Shown: piece after piece, positions 27,612 to 38,019 of the stretch
Layout: each line of letters begins with the position of its first letter
Position numbering within the stretch: position 1 is the first letter of the stretch
Source: Lysinibacillus antri
GTDB taxonomy: Bacteria; Bacillota; Bacilli; Bacillales_A; Planococcaceae
NCBI RefSeq assembly: GCF_003977595.1
Contig: NZ_RYYR01000014.1
Coordinates: 40,785 to 104,784 of the forward strand
DNA: 64,000 nt
Reading direction: 5' to 3'
The notes under the pieces: generated by a model
The model's database searches: none
Told to the model about the DNA's origin: nothing
Seen by the model: the letters and a program-made list of their open reading frames with translations, nothing else
Program-made: the position numbers and the translations under genes

Positions 27612-27662
27612 GAAATGAAAAAGAAGCTCCCCACAAGTTTTCACAACTCATGAGAAGCTTCT
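27612..27662. repeat. 41-bp AAGCTTCT hairpin repeat, copy A
   Basis: AGAAGCTCCCCACAAGTTTT continues into CACAACTCATGAGAAGCTTCT. AGAAGC pairs with GCTTCT and ACAAGTT with AACT. Copies B and C are at 28941 and 29884. Each is preceded by AATGAAA and an A-rich tract. It lies in the 428-base spacer downstream of the Na/Pi gene, otherwise empty apart from the next gene's promoter region. Confidence 0.65.
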
Positions 27663-27952
27663 ATTGAAGATCCAATAAAACCGAATGTGATTCTTCTTAC
27701 TTCTCCAGAACACATAAACTGTACCCGCTTACGAAACTCCCCATTATTAAACTTATTCAGAGACAGCAACTTCCCCCATAGAAATTAAACCCTACATCAC
27801 TTCCAAAAGAACAAACAGCAAACTTATTTAACTATCCAAATGAATCATTATCACTCTCCCATTTTCCACTCTATACCCTTCCTTATGTTTCCATGTATTG
27901 ATGTTTTAGAAATTCTTTAAAATATCATAACGATCAAGAGGAGTATTCAACT

Positions 27953-28720
27953 ATGAAAAAAAGCAAAAAATTGTTAGTCATTCTAATGGGATTAGGATTC
28001 TTTATCAGTTTTCTCCCAAACTGCAATATTGTTATGGGTAAAAGCGAATACAAACGAATCGTTGCATTTGGAGATAGCAACACGCAAGGCTCCAATTGGA
28101 ATTTATATAAATATAACGAGAAAACAAAATGGGTAAATCAAATTGGACAAACAGTTAGCGTTCACAATGCAGGGATTGCGGGTGAAACAACAGAAGATGC
28201 GAAGAGAAGATTCCAAAAAGACGTGTTAGATAAAAAGCCCGAAGTAGTTACCATCATGTTTGGAACAAACGATGCTGTCTTAACAAGTAAAACGCAAGCA
28301 AAGGTAAGTAAAACGCAATTTGAAAAGAATCTAAATTATTTCGTTACAACATTAAAAAAACAAGGGACTCAAGTTATCTTAATGACAACCATTCCAGTCG
28401 TTGAACAAAAGTTTTATCAACGACATGATAAACAGTTATACAGTCAACACAAAGGAGTGAGAGCATTCCAAAACGATTACAATGACATTGTACGAAAAGT
28501 AGCAAAAGAGCAAAATGTACCTTTAGTAGATATTTATAGAACAATCGTTGAAAAGGCACATGGTTCTTCAGACAAATCATTAATGTCATCTGGATTGATT
28601 GATCAAACAGGAACACATTTCACGCCAAATGGTGCAAACGTAATCTACCAAGAAGTGAAAGAACAATTAGAAGTAATCGATGAAATGATTCGCATACACG
28701 AATTGTCACAGAAGCAATAA
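27953..28720 (+). CDS. Secreted SGNH/GDSL-family esterase or lipase
   Basis: A 255-residue exported hydrolase. After a signal-like N terminus (KKLLVILMGLGFFISFLP) come the four SGNH blocks: GDSNTQG (nucleophile Ser, residue about 42), NAGIAGETT (block II Gly), FGTNDA (block III Asn) and DQTGTHFTPNG (catalytic Asp-His). Family members hydrolyse acyl or acetyl esters of lipids, carbohydrates or peptidoglycan; the substrate here is open. Cys18 in LPNCNIV is not a convincing lipobox. AGAGGAG precedes the ATG. Confidence 0.88.
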   Translation: MKKSKKLLVILMGLGFFISFLPNCNIVMGKSEYKRIVAFGDSNTQGSNWNLYKYNEKTKWVNQIGQTVSVHNAGIAGETTEDAKRRFQKDVLDKKPEVVTIMFGTNDAVLTSKTQAKVSKTQFEKNLNYFVTTLKKQGTQVILMTTIPVVEQKFYQRHDKQLYSQHKGVRAFQNDYNDIVRKVAKEQNVPLVDIYRTIVEKAHGSSDKSLMSSGLIDQTGTHFTPNGANVIYQEVKEQLEVIDEMIRIHELSQKQ

Positions 28721-28721
28721 A

Positions 28722-28748
28722 AAATAGTCTTTTGCGTAAAAGACTGTC
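28722..28748 (+). terminator. Terminator of the GDSL hydrolase gene
   Basis: AGTCTTTTGCGTAAAAGACT is a near-perfect hairpin just after the stop, although the following U-tract is weak. Confidence 0.5.
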
Positions 28749-28846
28749 TGGTTATAAGTCGTTAATCTTTTATAAAATCGCTTTTTCAACTTTTCATACT
28801 GTATAATTCTATTGCGTATTAACTTTAGATCCTTCTTTGAAATACG

Positions 28847-28936
28847 ATTCATGTCTTACTCGAACAAATCATGTATAGAGTTGGTCATAGTGATGGTCAA
28901 ATCAAAAATGCTTACCTTTACGTAACCCAAAATGAA
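28847..28936 (+). pseudogene. Remnant of a tyrosine recombinase/integrase C terminus
   Basis: One frame reads IHVLLEQIMYRVGHSDGQIK then NAYLYVTQNE. This resembles the HxxLLL...I..RVGHSD...Y.HVT active-site region of XerC/phage-type integrases, with about ten residues missing. There is no upstream catalytic domain, start codon or ribosome site. It is probably a relic of a mobile element; the match is short, so confidence is limited. The hairpin repeat copy B follows directly. Confidence 0.4.
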
Positions 28937-28980
28937 ATAAAAAGCTTCCTACAAGTTTCTATAACTTATGAGAAGCTTCT
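28931..28980. repeat. 41-bp AAGCTTCT hairpin repeat, copy B
   Basis: AAAGCTTCCTACAAGTTTCT continues into ATAACTTATGAGAAGCTTCT. It has the same layout as copies A and C, including the preceding AATGAAATAAA. Confidence 0.65.
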
Positions 28981-29086
28981 ATATACTACATTGATTAACT
29001 ATTTTCTTACCTATAAAATTAGATATTTTTAGCAAGTACTTCATAAACTTAAAGCCCATAGTTAGCCATTCTTCCAATAATCGCCT

Positions 29087-29761
29087 TTAAAAACGCATTC
29101 TAAATACTTTATTGGTAAGTGGATATAGAAATTTAACCCCTTTTTTCGTTGACATATCTCCTACAATATGTGAAAGATAAGCTATCGTGGAAATAAGAGC
29201 CAAACTGTCCACTCCCGTACTGATTTGCAACAGATAGGACATATACCACCAATAAGCTAATGCCCAAATCGTATGTGTTGGTCCTCGGTGTGGAAACCAC
29301 CCTGCTCCCCCTATGTATAGGGCAAACATAACCAACCACCACAACTCATCCGTAATTGCATAGTATAGAAGGAATAAACTTAAGATGCTCATTAGAATAT
29401 TTTTCAAAGTTTCCTGGCTCTTCAGGGAAAGGCCTATAATGATTGCTCCACACCCAAACAGGAGAAGTTTATTTTGTTGAGTAAACCATTTTCCATCTAG
29501 GGAAGACAAGAAATTTACATCTAAAAAGTATGTAACTAAGGACAGGACCATTAATGCCACACCGATAAATATCCCACGTTTTTTTATTAGTTTAGCTGTA
29601 TTAGTTATACGTTTATTTAACAGATTATTTCCGTCTAAATCAGGCGCAAGGGAAGCTATGCCTGACGCAACTAAAATGACGGGTATCATTTCAAGTGGTT
29701 GGCTAACAGATGCCACCGCTCCTATTCCTAACCCTATTGTTAAATGAGTTCGCCCTTTCAT
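29087..29761 (-). CDS. YdjM-family membrane-bound metal-dependent hydrolase homologue (YvsG-like)
   Basis: A 224-residue protein with about five membrane helices and the conserved polar motifs of the YdjM/DUF457 family: GRTHLTIG at the N terminus, LAPDLDGNN near 39, PHRGPTHT near 157 and LSHIVGDMSTKKG near 195. The His/Asp residues would form a metal site. B. subtilis YvsG is of this type; the substrate is unknown. GAGGTGG precedes the ATG. It is monocistronic. Confidence 0.82.
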   Translation of the reverse strand: MKGRTHLTIGLGIGAVASVSQPLEMIPVILVASGIASLAPDLDGNNLLNKRITNTAKLIKKRGIFIGVALMVLSLVTYFLDVNFLSSLDGKWFTQQNKLLLFGCGAIIIGLSLKSQETLKNILMSILSLFLLYYAITDELWWLVMFALYIGGAGWFPHRGPTHTIWALAYWWYMSYLLQISTGVDSLALISTIAYLSHIVGDMSTKKGVKFLYPLTNKVFRMRF

Positions 29762-29873
29762 GTAGCCACCTCTTTGTTGTTATGTCTCTTTTTCTATCGG
29801 AGGTTATCACGAACCTATAAAAATAAAAAAAGAAGTTTCCCTCTTTAATAATACAAGATAAAGGTAATACAAT

Positions 29874-29924
29874 AAATGAAAAAAGAAGCCCCCCACAAGT
29901 TTAGTCAACTTATGAGAAGCTTCT
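29874..29924. repeat. 41-bp AAGCTTCT hairpin repeat, copy C
   Basis: AGAAGCCCCCCACAAGTTTA continues into GTCAACTTATGAGAAGCTTCT, the third copy of the family at 27612 and 28931. It lies about 75 bases beyond the groEL stop. Confidence 0.65.
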
Positions 29925-29999
29925 AGATTATCCTCTATGTTAGCAAATCACTTTCACCTTACATACAAACCCAAGCGTATCAAGGGTTGGTGGCACTTA

Positions 30000-31637
<1,638 letters not shown>

Positions 31638-31738
31638 TTACCTCCAGTTTTTTTCTATTAAAAATCAAAAGTAGCATGAGAGCGTCAAACAATCCATATT
31701 ATGTATAGACGCCCTTTTTGATGATATTTTAAAATTGA

Positions 31739-32023
31739 TTAGCCGATAATTGCTAATACGTCGTTTTCACGTAAAATTAAATACTCTTTACCTTCATATT
31801 TCACTTCTGTGCCTGAATATTTAGAGAAGATGATAGAATCGCCTTCTTTTACATCAAGCTCGACACGTGTGCCGTTATCTAGTACACGACCTGTTCCCAC
31901 AGCAACAACTTTACCTTCTTGTGGTTTTTCTTTTGCTGAATCTGGAAGGACAATTCCGAATGCAGATTTTTCTTCCACCTCAACTAGTTCGATAATGATA
32001 CGATCACCTAATGGTCTTAACAA
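31739..32023 (-). CDS. groES: Co-chaperonin GroES
   Basis: The 10-kDa lid of the GroEL chamber. The mobile loop ([20 protein letters not shown]) and roof are typical. AGGAGG lies nine bases before a TTG at 32023, which gives [11 protein letters not shown] as the N terminus and the standard 94 residues. The longer frame to 32032 would start on top of the ribosome site and is rejected. It is the first gene of the heat-shock operon. Confidence 0.98.
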   Translation of the reverse strand: MLRPLGDRIIIELVEVEEKSAFGIVLPDSAKEKPQEGKVVAVGTGRVLDNGTRVELDVKEGDSIIFSKYSGTEVKYEGKEYLILRENDVLAIIG

Positions 32024-32071
32024 GTGAAACAACCTCCTACAAATTTTAGTTTGTATTAATTAGTAACTTTA

Positions 32072-32098
32072 TTAGCACTCACTTCATATGAGTGCTAA
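32072..32098. promoter_or_regulatory. CIRCE element (HrcA operator)
   Basis: TTAGCACTC-N9-GAGTGCTAA is an exact CIRCE inverted repeat about 50 bases upstream of groES. A TATAAT box on the minus strand (32106-32111) lies just upstream. HrcA repression relieved by heat is the known mechanism for this element. Confidence 0.97.
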
Positions 32099-32289
32099 CA
32101 CAATTATTATAATAATGAATTAAATCTTGTTTTGCAAGCAAGAAGCATAAAAAAATTTTGTTTTCTTTCCAAATTCAACTACAATAGAGTTTAGTTGTTA
32201 AATGCTACTATCCTTCCATATTTCGCCTGTGATAGTGTAGCTACTTATTCTATGTTTTAAACTCCATTTTTAGAAAGGGTTTTTTTAAA

Positions 32290-33027
32290 TTGAGTACCTT
32301 AACTAAACTTCAAACGCAAAAGACTGCCTTTTACGTTTTAATTACTTACGTTATATTTCAAGTATCTGGTTTTATATTAGTTATTCCACCAATAAGGGAG
32401 TTTTTCCTTCAATTTATTCATGAAGACGGGATAAATTCTGGAATTGCTTTAGCCGCTTGGTGGTCTAGCATGACGGCAGGAATCGCGTTTATTGTTTGTT
32501 TAATATTGATTAATAGAAATAAAAACTTTTGGAATGTATTTAATGGAGAGAAAGCATCCATTCTGGTTTCAATTGGTTGGGGGATTATCGGGTTTTTCCT
32601 TGTTTACTTTGGTCAAATTATTGGCGCATACATTGAAGCAGCCCTTGGGATTAAAGCAGGCTCAGAAAATACCGAAACGATTATGTTAGTAACTGAGGTT
32701 GCGCCCATTATGATGCTAGCAACTGTGTTTTTCGGTCCTATTTTAGAGGAGTTTGTGTTTAGACGTGTCGTTTTTGGCTCTTTAATTCAAACACAAAGTT
32801 TTTGGGTTGCCGGGCTTATTAGTTCGATTATTTTTGCAGCAATCCATTTAGATTTTACCCATATTATTTTATATACAATTAGTGGTTTCGTTTTTGCATT
32901 CCTTTACTATAAAACGAAGCGAATACTTACTTCGATCATTGCACACATGTTGTTAAATGGGGTTCTGACAATCCTTACATTAAATATAGATAAACTCCAA
33001 CAAATTTCCGATCAGCTAACAAAGTAA
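32290..33027 (+). CDS. CPBP-family intramembrane glutamic protease (YdiL-like)
   Basis: A 245-residue polytopic protein of the CPBP/Abi family (CAAX-prenyl protease-like). The catalytic motifs are present: EEFVFRR near residue 155 (EExxxR), then FAAIHLDF near 190 and IAHMLLN near 220. The start is a TTG nine bases after GAAAGGG. It is divergent from groES; the B. subtilis homologue YdiL lies in the same neighbourhood. Such proteases process peptides or bacteriocins, or act as membrane factors. Confidence 0.87.
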   Translation: MSTLTKLQTQKTAFYVLITYVIFQVSGFILVIPPIREFFLQFIHEDGINSGIALAAWWSSMTAGIAFIVCLILINRNKNFWNVFNGEKASILVSIGWGIIGFFLVYFGQIIGAYIEAALGIKAGSENTETIMLVTEVAPIMMLATVFFGPILEEFVFRRVVFGSLIQTQSFWVAGLISSIIFAAIHLDFTHIILYTISGFVFAFLYYKTKRILTSIIAHMLLNGVLTILTLNIDKLQQISDQLTK

Positions 33028-33044
33028 TACTATGCTATGAAAAA

Positions 33045-33088
33045 TGGATTAGTACAAATCGCGATACGGTTTGTACTAATTTTTTTGT
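33045..33088 (+). terminator. Terminator of the CPBP protease gene
   Basis: TTAGTACAAATC pairs with GGTTTGTACTAA (33049-33079), followed by a run of Ts. Confidence 0.85.
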
Positions 33089-33261
33089 TCATTTTCTTAC
33101 TTGTTACAATCTTTATTCACTATTCATTTTGAATCGATTGACAGAACATGGTATTCTTAATTTACCCTTTTACTATAAAACACCACTATTTTACCCCTTT
33201 AAACAAAAATTCTACTTTTATTTAAAGTAATTATCTACCAAAGAAAGGAGTGCTTTTTAAT

Positions 33262-34146
33262 TTGAAAGCACAATCAATGATTTTTACACTCTTTGGCGAT
33301 TATATTTGTCATTACGGTTCTAAAATTTGGATCGGTAGTTTAATTCGATTATTAAAAGAATTTGGTCATAATGAACAAACAGTCCGCGTTGCCGTATCTC
33401 GTATGGTAAAGCAAGGTTGGCTTCGATCTGAAAAGAAAAGTAATAAAAGCTACTATTATTTAACTGAGCGTGGCGAACAACGTATTCAAGAAGCAGGAAA
33501 TCGTATCTTTAAATTAAAACCGAATAAATGGGACGGAAAATGGCTTATCTTTATGTATACGATTCCAGAAGAGGATCGCCATATTCGAGATGAGCTCCGT
33601 CGAGAATTGCACTGGAGTGGTTTTGGCTCTTTCTCAAACGGTTGTTGGATTTCCCCAAATAATTTAGGAAATGAAGCAAACATTCTTATTCAAAAATACG
33701 GAATAGAAGAATATGTTGAGCTTTTTGAAGCGGATTATTTTGGACCAAAAGATGAACAACAACTTGTTAAAAAAAGCTGGGATTTAGATACTATCGAAAA
33801 ACGTTACGAAGAATTTATCGATGAATATAGTAAGAAGTTTATTGTCCACCAAAGCATTATTGCTCAAGGGGAGATGTCCGAGGCAGAGTGTTTTGTTGAA
33901 CGTTCGAAGCTTGTCCATGAATACCGTAAATTCCTATTTATCGACCCAGGTCTACCGAACGAATTATTACCACAAATGTGGAGCGGCAACCATGCAGCAC
34001 TATTATTCAAGCAATATTATAAAATATTAGCAGAACCTGCAAGTCGTTTCTTTGAACAAATCTTCGAAAAAGATAATGACCTGCAAAAGAAAGACTCGTT
34101 GTATGATGCACAGCACCACCCGTTTATGACAGATCTAAAAAGTTAA
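33262..34146 (+). CDS. paaX: Phenylacetate-degradation repressor PaaX
   Basis: A regulator of about 294 residues that represses paa genes until phenylacetyl-CoA binds. The N-terminal winged helix (HNEQTVRVAVSRMVKQGWLR; YYYLTERGEQRI) is followed by the PaaX central and C-terminal domains (WDGKWLIFMYTIPEEDRHIR; FLFIDPGLPNELLPQMWSG). The longest frame begins on GTG within the AAAGGAG region; TTG at 33262, 11 bases downstream, is the better start. It stands at one end of the paa island, about 13 kb from paaK. Confidence 0.92.
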   Translation: MKAQSMIFTLFGDYICHYGSKIWIGSLIRLLKEFGHNEQTVRVAVSRMVKQGWLRSEKKSNKSYYYLTERGEQRIQEAGNRIFKLKPNKWDGKWLIFMYTIPEEDRHIRDELRRELHWSGFGSFSNGCWISPNNLGNEANILIQKYGIEEYVELFEADYFGPKDEQQLVKKSWDLDTIEKRYEEFIDEYSKKFIVHQSIIAQGEMSEAECFVERSKLVHEYRKFLFIDPGLPNELLPQMWSGNHAALLFKQYYKILAEPASRFFEQIFEKDNDLQKKDSLYDAQHHPFMTDLKS

Positions 34147-34190
34147 AAAAGGGAGCGTTCGAAAATCACTTTTCGGATGCTCCCTTTACG
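34147..34190. terminator. Bidirectional terminator, related to the double-hairpin repeat
   Basis: GGGAGCGTTCGAAAA pairs with TTTTCGGATGCTCCC (34151-34184). The stem resembles one hairpin of the 150-base repeat family (17285, 36653, 59320) but stands alone between convergent genes. Confidence 0.75.
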
Positions 34191-35141
34191 TTAGTTATAT
34201 TCATTATATACAAGTGCTAATTGTTCACGCATTTCCTTCATCATACTGTTAATGAGCTCTTCTACGGTTGGCAAATGGTCAATTAAACCCGCAATTTGCC
34301 CACTATTCATATAACCTTCCTCACCGTTACCATCAATTGCCCCTTTAATATGATAGGGTTCACTTGTTTTTTCATTATATTGGTCTAATGTAATTCCCTC
34401 TTTTTCATACGCTAATACTTTCTGTGCATACGTATCTCGCAACACTCTTCGTACTTGATTTACAGAGCGGCCAAGTACCATTGTCTCCTGATCGCTTGCA
34501 TTCAGTAAACGTTCTTTGTAATAAGAATGAACTGGCATCTCTTTCGTTGCAATAAACCGTGTACCCATTTGAACACCCGATGCACCTAACAATAAGGCTG
34601 CTGCTAATCCTCTTCCATCTCCAATGCCACCAGCTGCCACAACTGGAATAGATACAGCTTTTGTGATTTGTGGAATGAGCGTCATTGTCGTTAACTCTAA
34701 ATTTGAATTAATGCCCGCAGCTTCAAACCCTTCTGCAACTAATACATCTGCACCTGCTTCTTCTGCCTTTTGTGCATGTTTTACCGCTGCCACCACAACA
34801 ATTACTTTAATTCCAGCTTCGTGTAACTTTTTGATAAAAGGTGCTGGATTTCCCGCTGATAATGAAACGACCGGTACTTTATGTGTAATAGCTAAATCTA
34901 CTAATTCCTTCGAGTAAGGATTAACGTTAATTGGGATATTAATTGCAAATGGCTTTGATGTTTTACCTTTTGTTTCGATAATTAATGTTTCTACTTCCTG
35001 GGGAGACATTACCCCACTGCCAATTGTACCAAGACCACCAGCATTACTTACTGCAGATGTAATACTAGCATTGCTAATATTGCCCATTCCTCCTTGGATA
35101 ATTGGATATTGAATATCTAACAAACTACATAAATGTTTCAT
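34191..35141 (-). CDS. Nitronate monooxygenase / FabK-like flavoprotein
   Basis: A 316-residue FMN-dependent TIM-barrel enzyme. The N-terminal YPIIQGGMGNISNA, the glycine-rich VVAAGGIGDGRGLAAAL and the ALLLGASGVQMGTRFIATKE motif define the nitronate monooxygenase/enoyl-ACP reductase II superfamily. Sequence alone does not separate nitroalkane oxidation from FabK activity. Genes of this type are sometimes found in aromatic degradation clusters. ATG 35141 lies eight bases after GAGGGG and is preferred to GTG 35150. It is convergent with paaX. Confidence 0.85.
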   Translation of the reverse strand: MKHLCSLLDIQYPIIQGGMGNISNASITSAVSNAGGLGTIGSGVMSPQEVETLIIETKGKTSKPFAINIPINVNPYSKELVDLAITHKVPVVSLSAGNPAPFIKKLHEAGIKVIVVVAAVKHAQKAEEAGADVLVAEGFEAAGINSNLELTTMTLIPQITKAVSIPVVAAGGIGDGRGLAAALLLGASGVQMGTRFIATKEMPVHSYYKERLLNASDQETMVLGRSVNQVRRVLRDTYAQKVLAYEKEGITLDQYNEKTSEPYHIKGAIDGNGEEGYMNSGQIAGLIDHLPTVEELINSMMKEMREQLALVYNEYN

Positions 35142-35217
35142 AGAATACACCCCTCTTAGGAAATATGATATACTATTTTTAGAAAAATTAAAATATTACA
35201 ATAAAGGAGTTTTGCCC

Positions 35218-35733
35218 TTGCTAGTTCCATATTTAGATAAAAATCCGATTGTCGATGATTCTGTTTTCGTTGCACCAGGCGCCTATATCATTGGGGATGT
35301 GACAATTGGTGCCCAGTCAACTGTTTGGTTCAATGCTGTACTTCGTGGGGATGAAGATCGCATTCAGATCGGTCAACGATGTAGTATACAAGATAACTCA
35401 ACAATTCATCACTTTGAAGGTGCACCAGTTATTATTGAAGATGAAGTTACAGTCGGTCATCAAGTTGTTTTACACGGTTGTAAAATAGGAAAACGTTCAA
35501 TTATTGGAATGGGTTCTGTCATACTAGATCATGTCGAAATTGGTGAAGAATGCATTATCGGGGCCAATACACTTCTTACACAAGGTACAAAAATTCCACC
35601 GCGCTCTTTAGTCGTCGGTTCTCCTGGTAAAGTTGTACGCCAAATTACAGAAAAAGATTTAGAACTCATCCAACTTTCAATTGATACGTATGTGCAAAAA
35701 GGGGTTCAATTTAAAGAAACTTTCTCTAAATAA
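35218..35733 (+). CDS. Left-handed beta-helix gamma-carbonic anhydrase family protein (PaaY-like)
   Basis: A hexapeptide-repeat protein of about 171 residues predicted to form a trimeric left-handed beta helix. The metal-ligand histidines appear in STIHHFEGAP and VGHQVVLHGC. A C-terminal helix follows (QITEKDLELIQLSIDTYVQK). The family includes PaaY, a thioesterase in phenylacetate clusters, and YtoA-type carbonic-anhydrase homologues; the location favours PaaY. TTG 35218 is eight bases after AAAGGAG and fits better than TTG 35212. It is divergent from the flavoprotein gene. Confidence 0.83.
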   Translation: MLVPYLDKNPIVDDSVFVAPGAYIIGDVTIGAQSTVWFNAVLRGDEDRIQIGQRCSIQDNSTIHHFEGAPVIIEDEVTVGHQVVLHGCKIGKRSIIGMGSVILDHVEIGEECIIGANTLLTQGTKIPPRSLVVGSPGKVVRQITEKDLELIQLSIDTYVQKGVQFKETFSK

Positions 35734-35787
35734 CACTATGTATCCTAAGCATTGCAAAAATCCGATCTATAATAATTAATTTCCGTT

Positions 35788-35832
35788 AAATAGAATCAGA
35801 AACTATTAAGTATGTTTCTGATTCTATAAAAA
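35788..35832. terminator. Bidirectional terminator between the PaaY-like and crotonase genes
   Basis: TAGAATCAGAAAC (35791-35803) pairs perfectly with GTTTCTGATTCTA (35814-35826). Confidence 0.8.
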
Positions 35833-35843
35833 GTTTCTATCTC

Positions 35844-36620
35844 TTACTTCCCTTTAAAATTAGGGGCTCTTTTTTCACTAAATGCCTGCAATGCCTCTAA
35901 TCGATCCTCTGTCGGAATAACCACTTGGTAAGCTTCTGTTTCAATTTCAAGCCCCGTAGCCAAGTCCGTATTCATTCCTTTTGTAATGGCGTATTTTGCT
36001 TGTCTTACTGCAATAGGACCATTTTTTATAATGGCATTTGCCAATTCTTCACTAGCCGATATTACTTCTTCTACCGGAGTCACTTTTAAAATAATCCCTT
36101 CAGCAAGCGCTTCAGTAGCAGTTAATTTTTTGGCTGTAAAAATCATTTCCTTTGCCTTCATTTCACCGACTAGACGCGGTAAACGTTGCGTACCACCAGC
36201 TCCTGGTATGATTGCCCAGCTCGTTTCGGTTAAGCCTAATTTTGCATGTTCTGCGGCAATGGCAAAGTCACATGCTAATAACCATTCAAAACCACCACCA
36301 AGGGCATGACCATTTACTGCGGCAATAGTTGGTTGTGGTAATTCTGCGATACTATTAAAGACATCTCGGATTGCCTTCACATTCCGCTTAACTTGTTCTT
36401 CATTTAATGATTTTCGTTCTTTTAAATCTGCCCCAGCACTAAATGCCTTTGTTCCTGCACCAGTGAAGATGACAACTCGAATATCATCGCTTTTAGCAAT
36501 TTCATCGACTTTTTGTTGTAAGGTGGATAATGTTTCATAATCAAAACAATTTAACACTTCCGGACGATTAACGGTCACGTAAGCAATATGGTTCTTTACT
36601 TCAAATAATACGACTGCCAT
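35844..36620 (-). CDS. Enoyl-CoA hydratase/isomerase family protein (third crotonase)
   Basis: A 258-residue crotonase with both hydratase glutamates apparent (GGGFEWLLACD and LTETSWAIIPGAGGTQR) and the oxyanion-hole SAGADLKER. It is the last gene of the paa cluster, separated from paaJ by a copy of the double-hairpin repeat, with its own AGGAGG. It resembles general short-chain or methylglutaconyl-CoA hydratases. It could supply a hydratase step that PaaZ performs elsewhere, but this is inference. It could equally serve branched-chain catabolism. Confidence 0.87.
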   Translation of the reverse strand: MAVVLFEVKNHIAYVTVNRPEVLNCFDYETLSTLQQKVDEIAKSDDIRVVIFTGAGTKAFSAGADLKERKSLNEEQVKRNVKAIRDVFNSIAELPQPTIAAVNGHALGGGFEWLLACDFAIAAEHAKLGLTETSWAIIPGAGGTQRLPRLVGEMKAKEMIFTAKKLTATEALAEGIILKVTPVEEVISASEELANAIIKNGPIAVRQAKYAITKGMNTDLATGLEIETEAYQVVIPTEDRLEALQAFSEKRAPNFKGK

Positions 36621-36652
36621 CGATTGAATACCTCCTATTTAAAGTCATAAAG

Positions 36653-36804
36653 GGGATGTCTAGAAAGCACTCAACTTTCTGGACATCTACGTTTCTAATA
36701 ATAAAATACCGCTAAAAAGCTTTGCTCCTGTGGTAATAACAATAAATTGTCACTATCCTCGTCGCAAAGGAGACGTCCCAAAATGACTTTTCGGACGTCT
36801 CCTT
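36653..36804. repeat. Double-hairpin repeat, copy 2
   Basis: The same element as at 17285, in reverse orientation: hairpin GATGTCTAGAAAG...CTTTCTGGACATC first, then the core with GTAACAATAAATTGTCAC-like sequence and hairpin GGAGACGTCC...GGACGTCTCC. Here it sits inside the paa operon between paaJ and the last crotonase, where it may attenuate transcription. Confidence 0.75.
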
Positions 36805-36813
36805 CATTCCTTA

Positions 36814-38019
36814 CTATTCCTTCACACTTTCAATGATCGTCGCAATACCTTGACCAACACCAATACACATCGTCGCTAATCCGTATTGCACATCTTGTTT
36901 TTGCATTTCATAAATCAATGTTGTTAAAATACGGGCCCCACTTGCCCCTAATGGATGACCAAATGCGATTGCTCCACCATTAACATTTACTTTTGAATTA
37001 TCCAATTCAAGTTGTTTAATACACTCAATGGATTGAGACGCAAAAGCTTCATTAATTTCAATTAAACCAATATCATTTGTTGATAGCCCTGCACGTTTTA
37101 ACGCTTTACGTGTAGCATTTATTGGACCTAGACCCATTACTGCAGGCTCTAAACCTGTAACTGCACCCGTTATATATTTTGCAAGGGGTTTTAACCCAAG
37201 TTCTTTTGCTTTCTCAGCACTCATCATTAATAACGCGGATGCCCCGTCATTAACGCCTGAAGCATTACCAGCAGTTACTGTACCACCATCGAATATTGGA
37301 CGTAATTGAGCCAATTTTTCAAGAGTTGTATCTGGACGGGGATGCTCATCTTTATCAAAAACTGTAACGTTCCCTTTACGATCTTTTAATTCCACAGGTA
37401 CAATTTCCTCTTGAAAGCGATTTTCTTCTATTGCTCTTTTTGCGCGTTGTTGACTTTCAAAAGCAAATACATCCTGTTCTTCACGGCTAACTCCATAGCG
37501 CTGAGCAACGTTTTCTGCTGTTTGAGGCATAGAATCAGAACCATACCTCTCATGTAACTTCGGATTAGTGAAGCGCCAGCCAATTGTAGTATCAAATAAT
37601 TTTTGATCACCACGTGGGAAGTCACTTTCTGGTTTCCCCATTACAAATGGCGCACGTGTCATACTTTCCGTACCACCTGCAATGAAAATATCACCTTCAC
37701 CGGCCAAAATCGCGCGTGCTGCATAATGTACCGCATCCATACCTGAACCACAAAGACGGTTAATAGTCGTTCCACCTACTTCGATTGGTAACCCTGCAAG
37801 TAAAGCGGACATACGTGCCACATCACGGTTATCCTCCCCTGCTTGATTGGCATTACCAAACACGACGTCTTCAATTTGATCTACTGGCAAATTTGGGTTA
37901 CGTTCGATCAAGGCTTTAATGACGATCGCTCCTAAATCATCTGGGCGGACCGATTTTAAAGCACCTTTGTAGCGTCCTATCGGTGTTCTAACTGCATCTA
38001 CAATTACTACTTCTGTCAT
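36814..38019 (-). CDS. paaJ: 3-oxoadipyl-CoA / acetyl-CoA acyltransferase (thiolase)
   Basis: A 401-residue thiolase that would split 3-oxoadipyl-CoA to succinyl-CoA and acetyl-CoA and also cleave the 3-oxo-5,6-dehydrosuberyl-CoA intermediate. The acylation Cys is in TINRLCGSGMDAVHYAARAI (near residue 90), and the C-terminal active sites are GGAIAFGHPLGASGARI and MCIGVGQGIATIIE. It overlaps paaH by four bases (ATGA). Confidence 0.93.
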   Translation of the reverse strand: MTEVVIVDAVRTPIGRYKGALKSVRPDDLGAIVIKALIERNPNLPVDQIEDVVFGNANQAGEDNRDVARMSALLAGLPIEVGGTTINRLCGSGMDAVHYAARAILAGEGDIFIAGGTESMTRAPFVMGKPESDFPRGDQKLFDTTIGWRFTNPKLHERYGSDSMPQTAENVAQRYGVSREEQDVFAFESQQRAKRAIEENRFQEEIVPVELKDRKGNVTVFDKDEHPRPDTTLEKLAQLRPIFDGGTVTAGNASGVNDGASALLMMSAEKAKELGLKPLAKYITGAVTGLEPAVMGLGPINATRKALKRAGLSTNDIGLIEINEAFASQSIECIKQLELDNSKVNVNGGAIAFGHPLGASGARILTTLIYEMQKQDVQYGLATMCIGVGQGIATIIESVKE

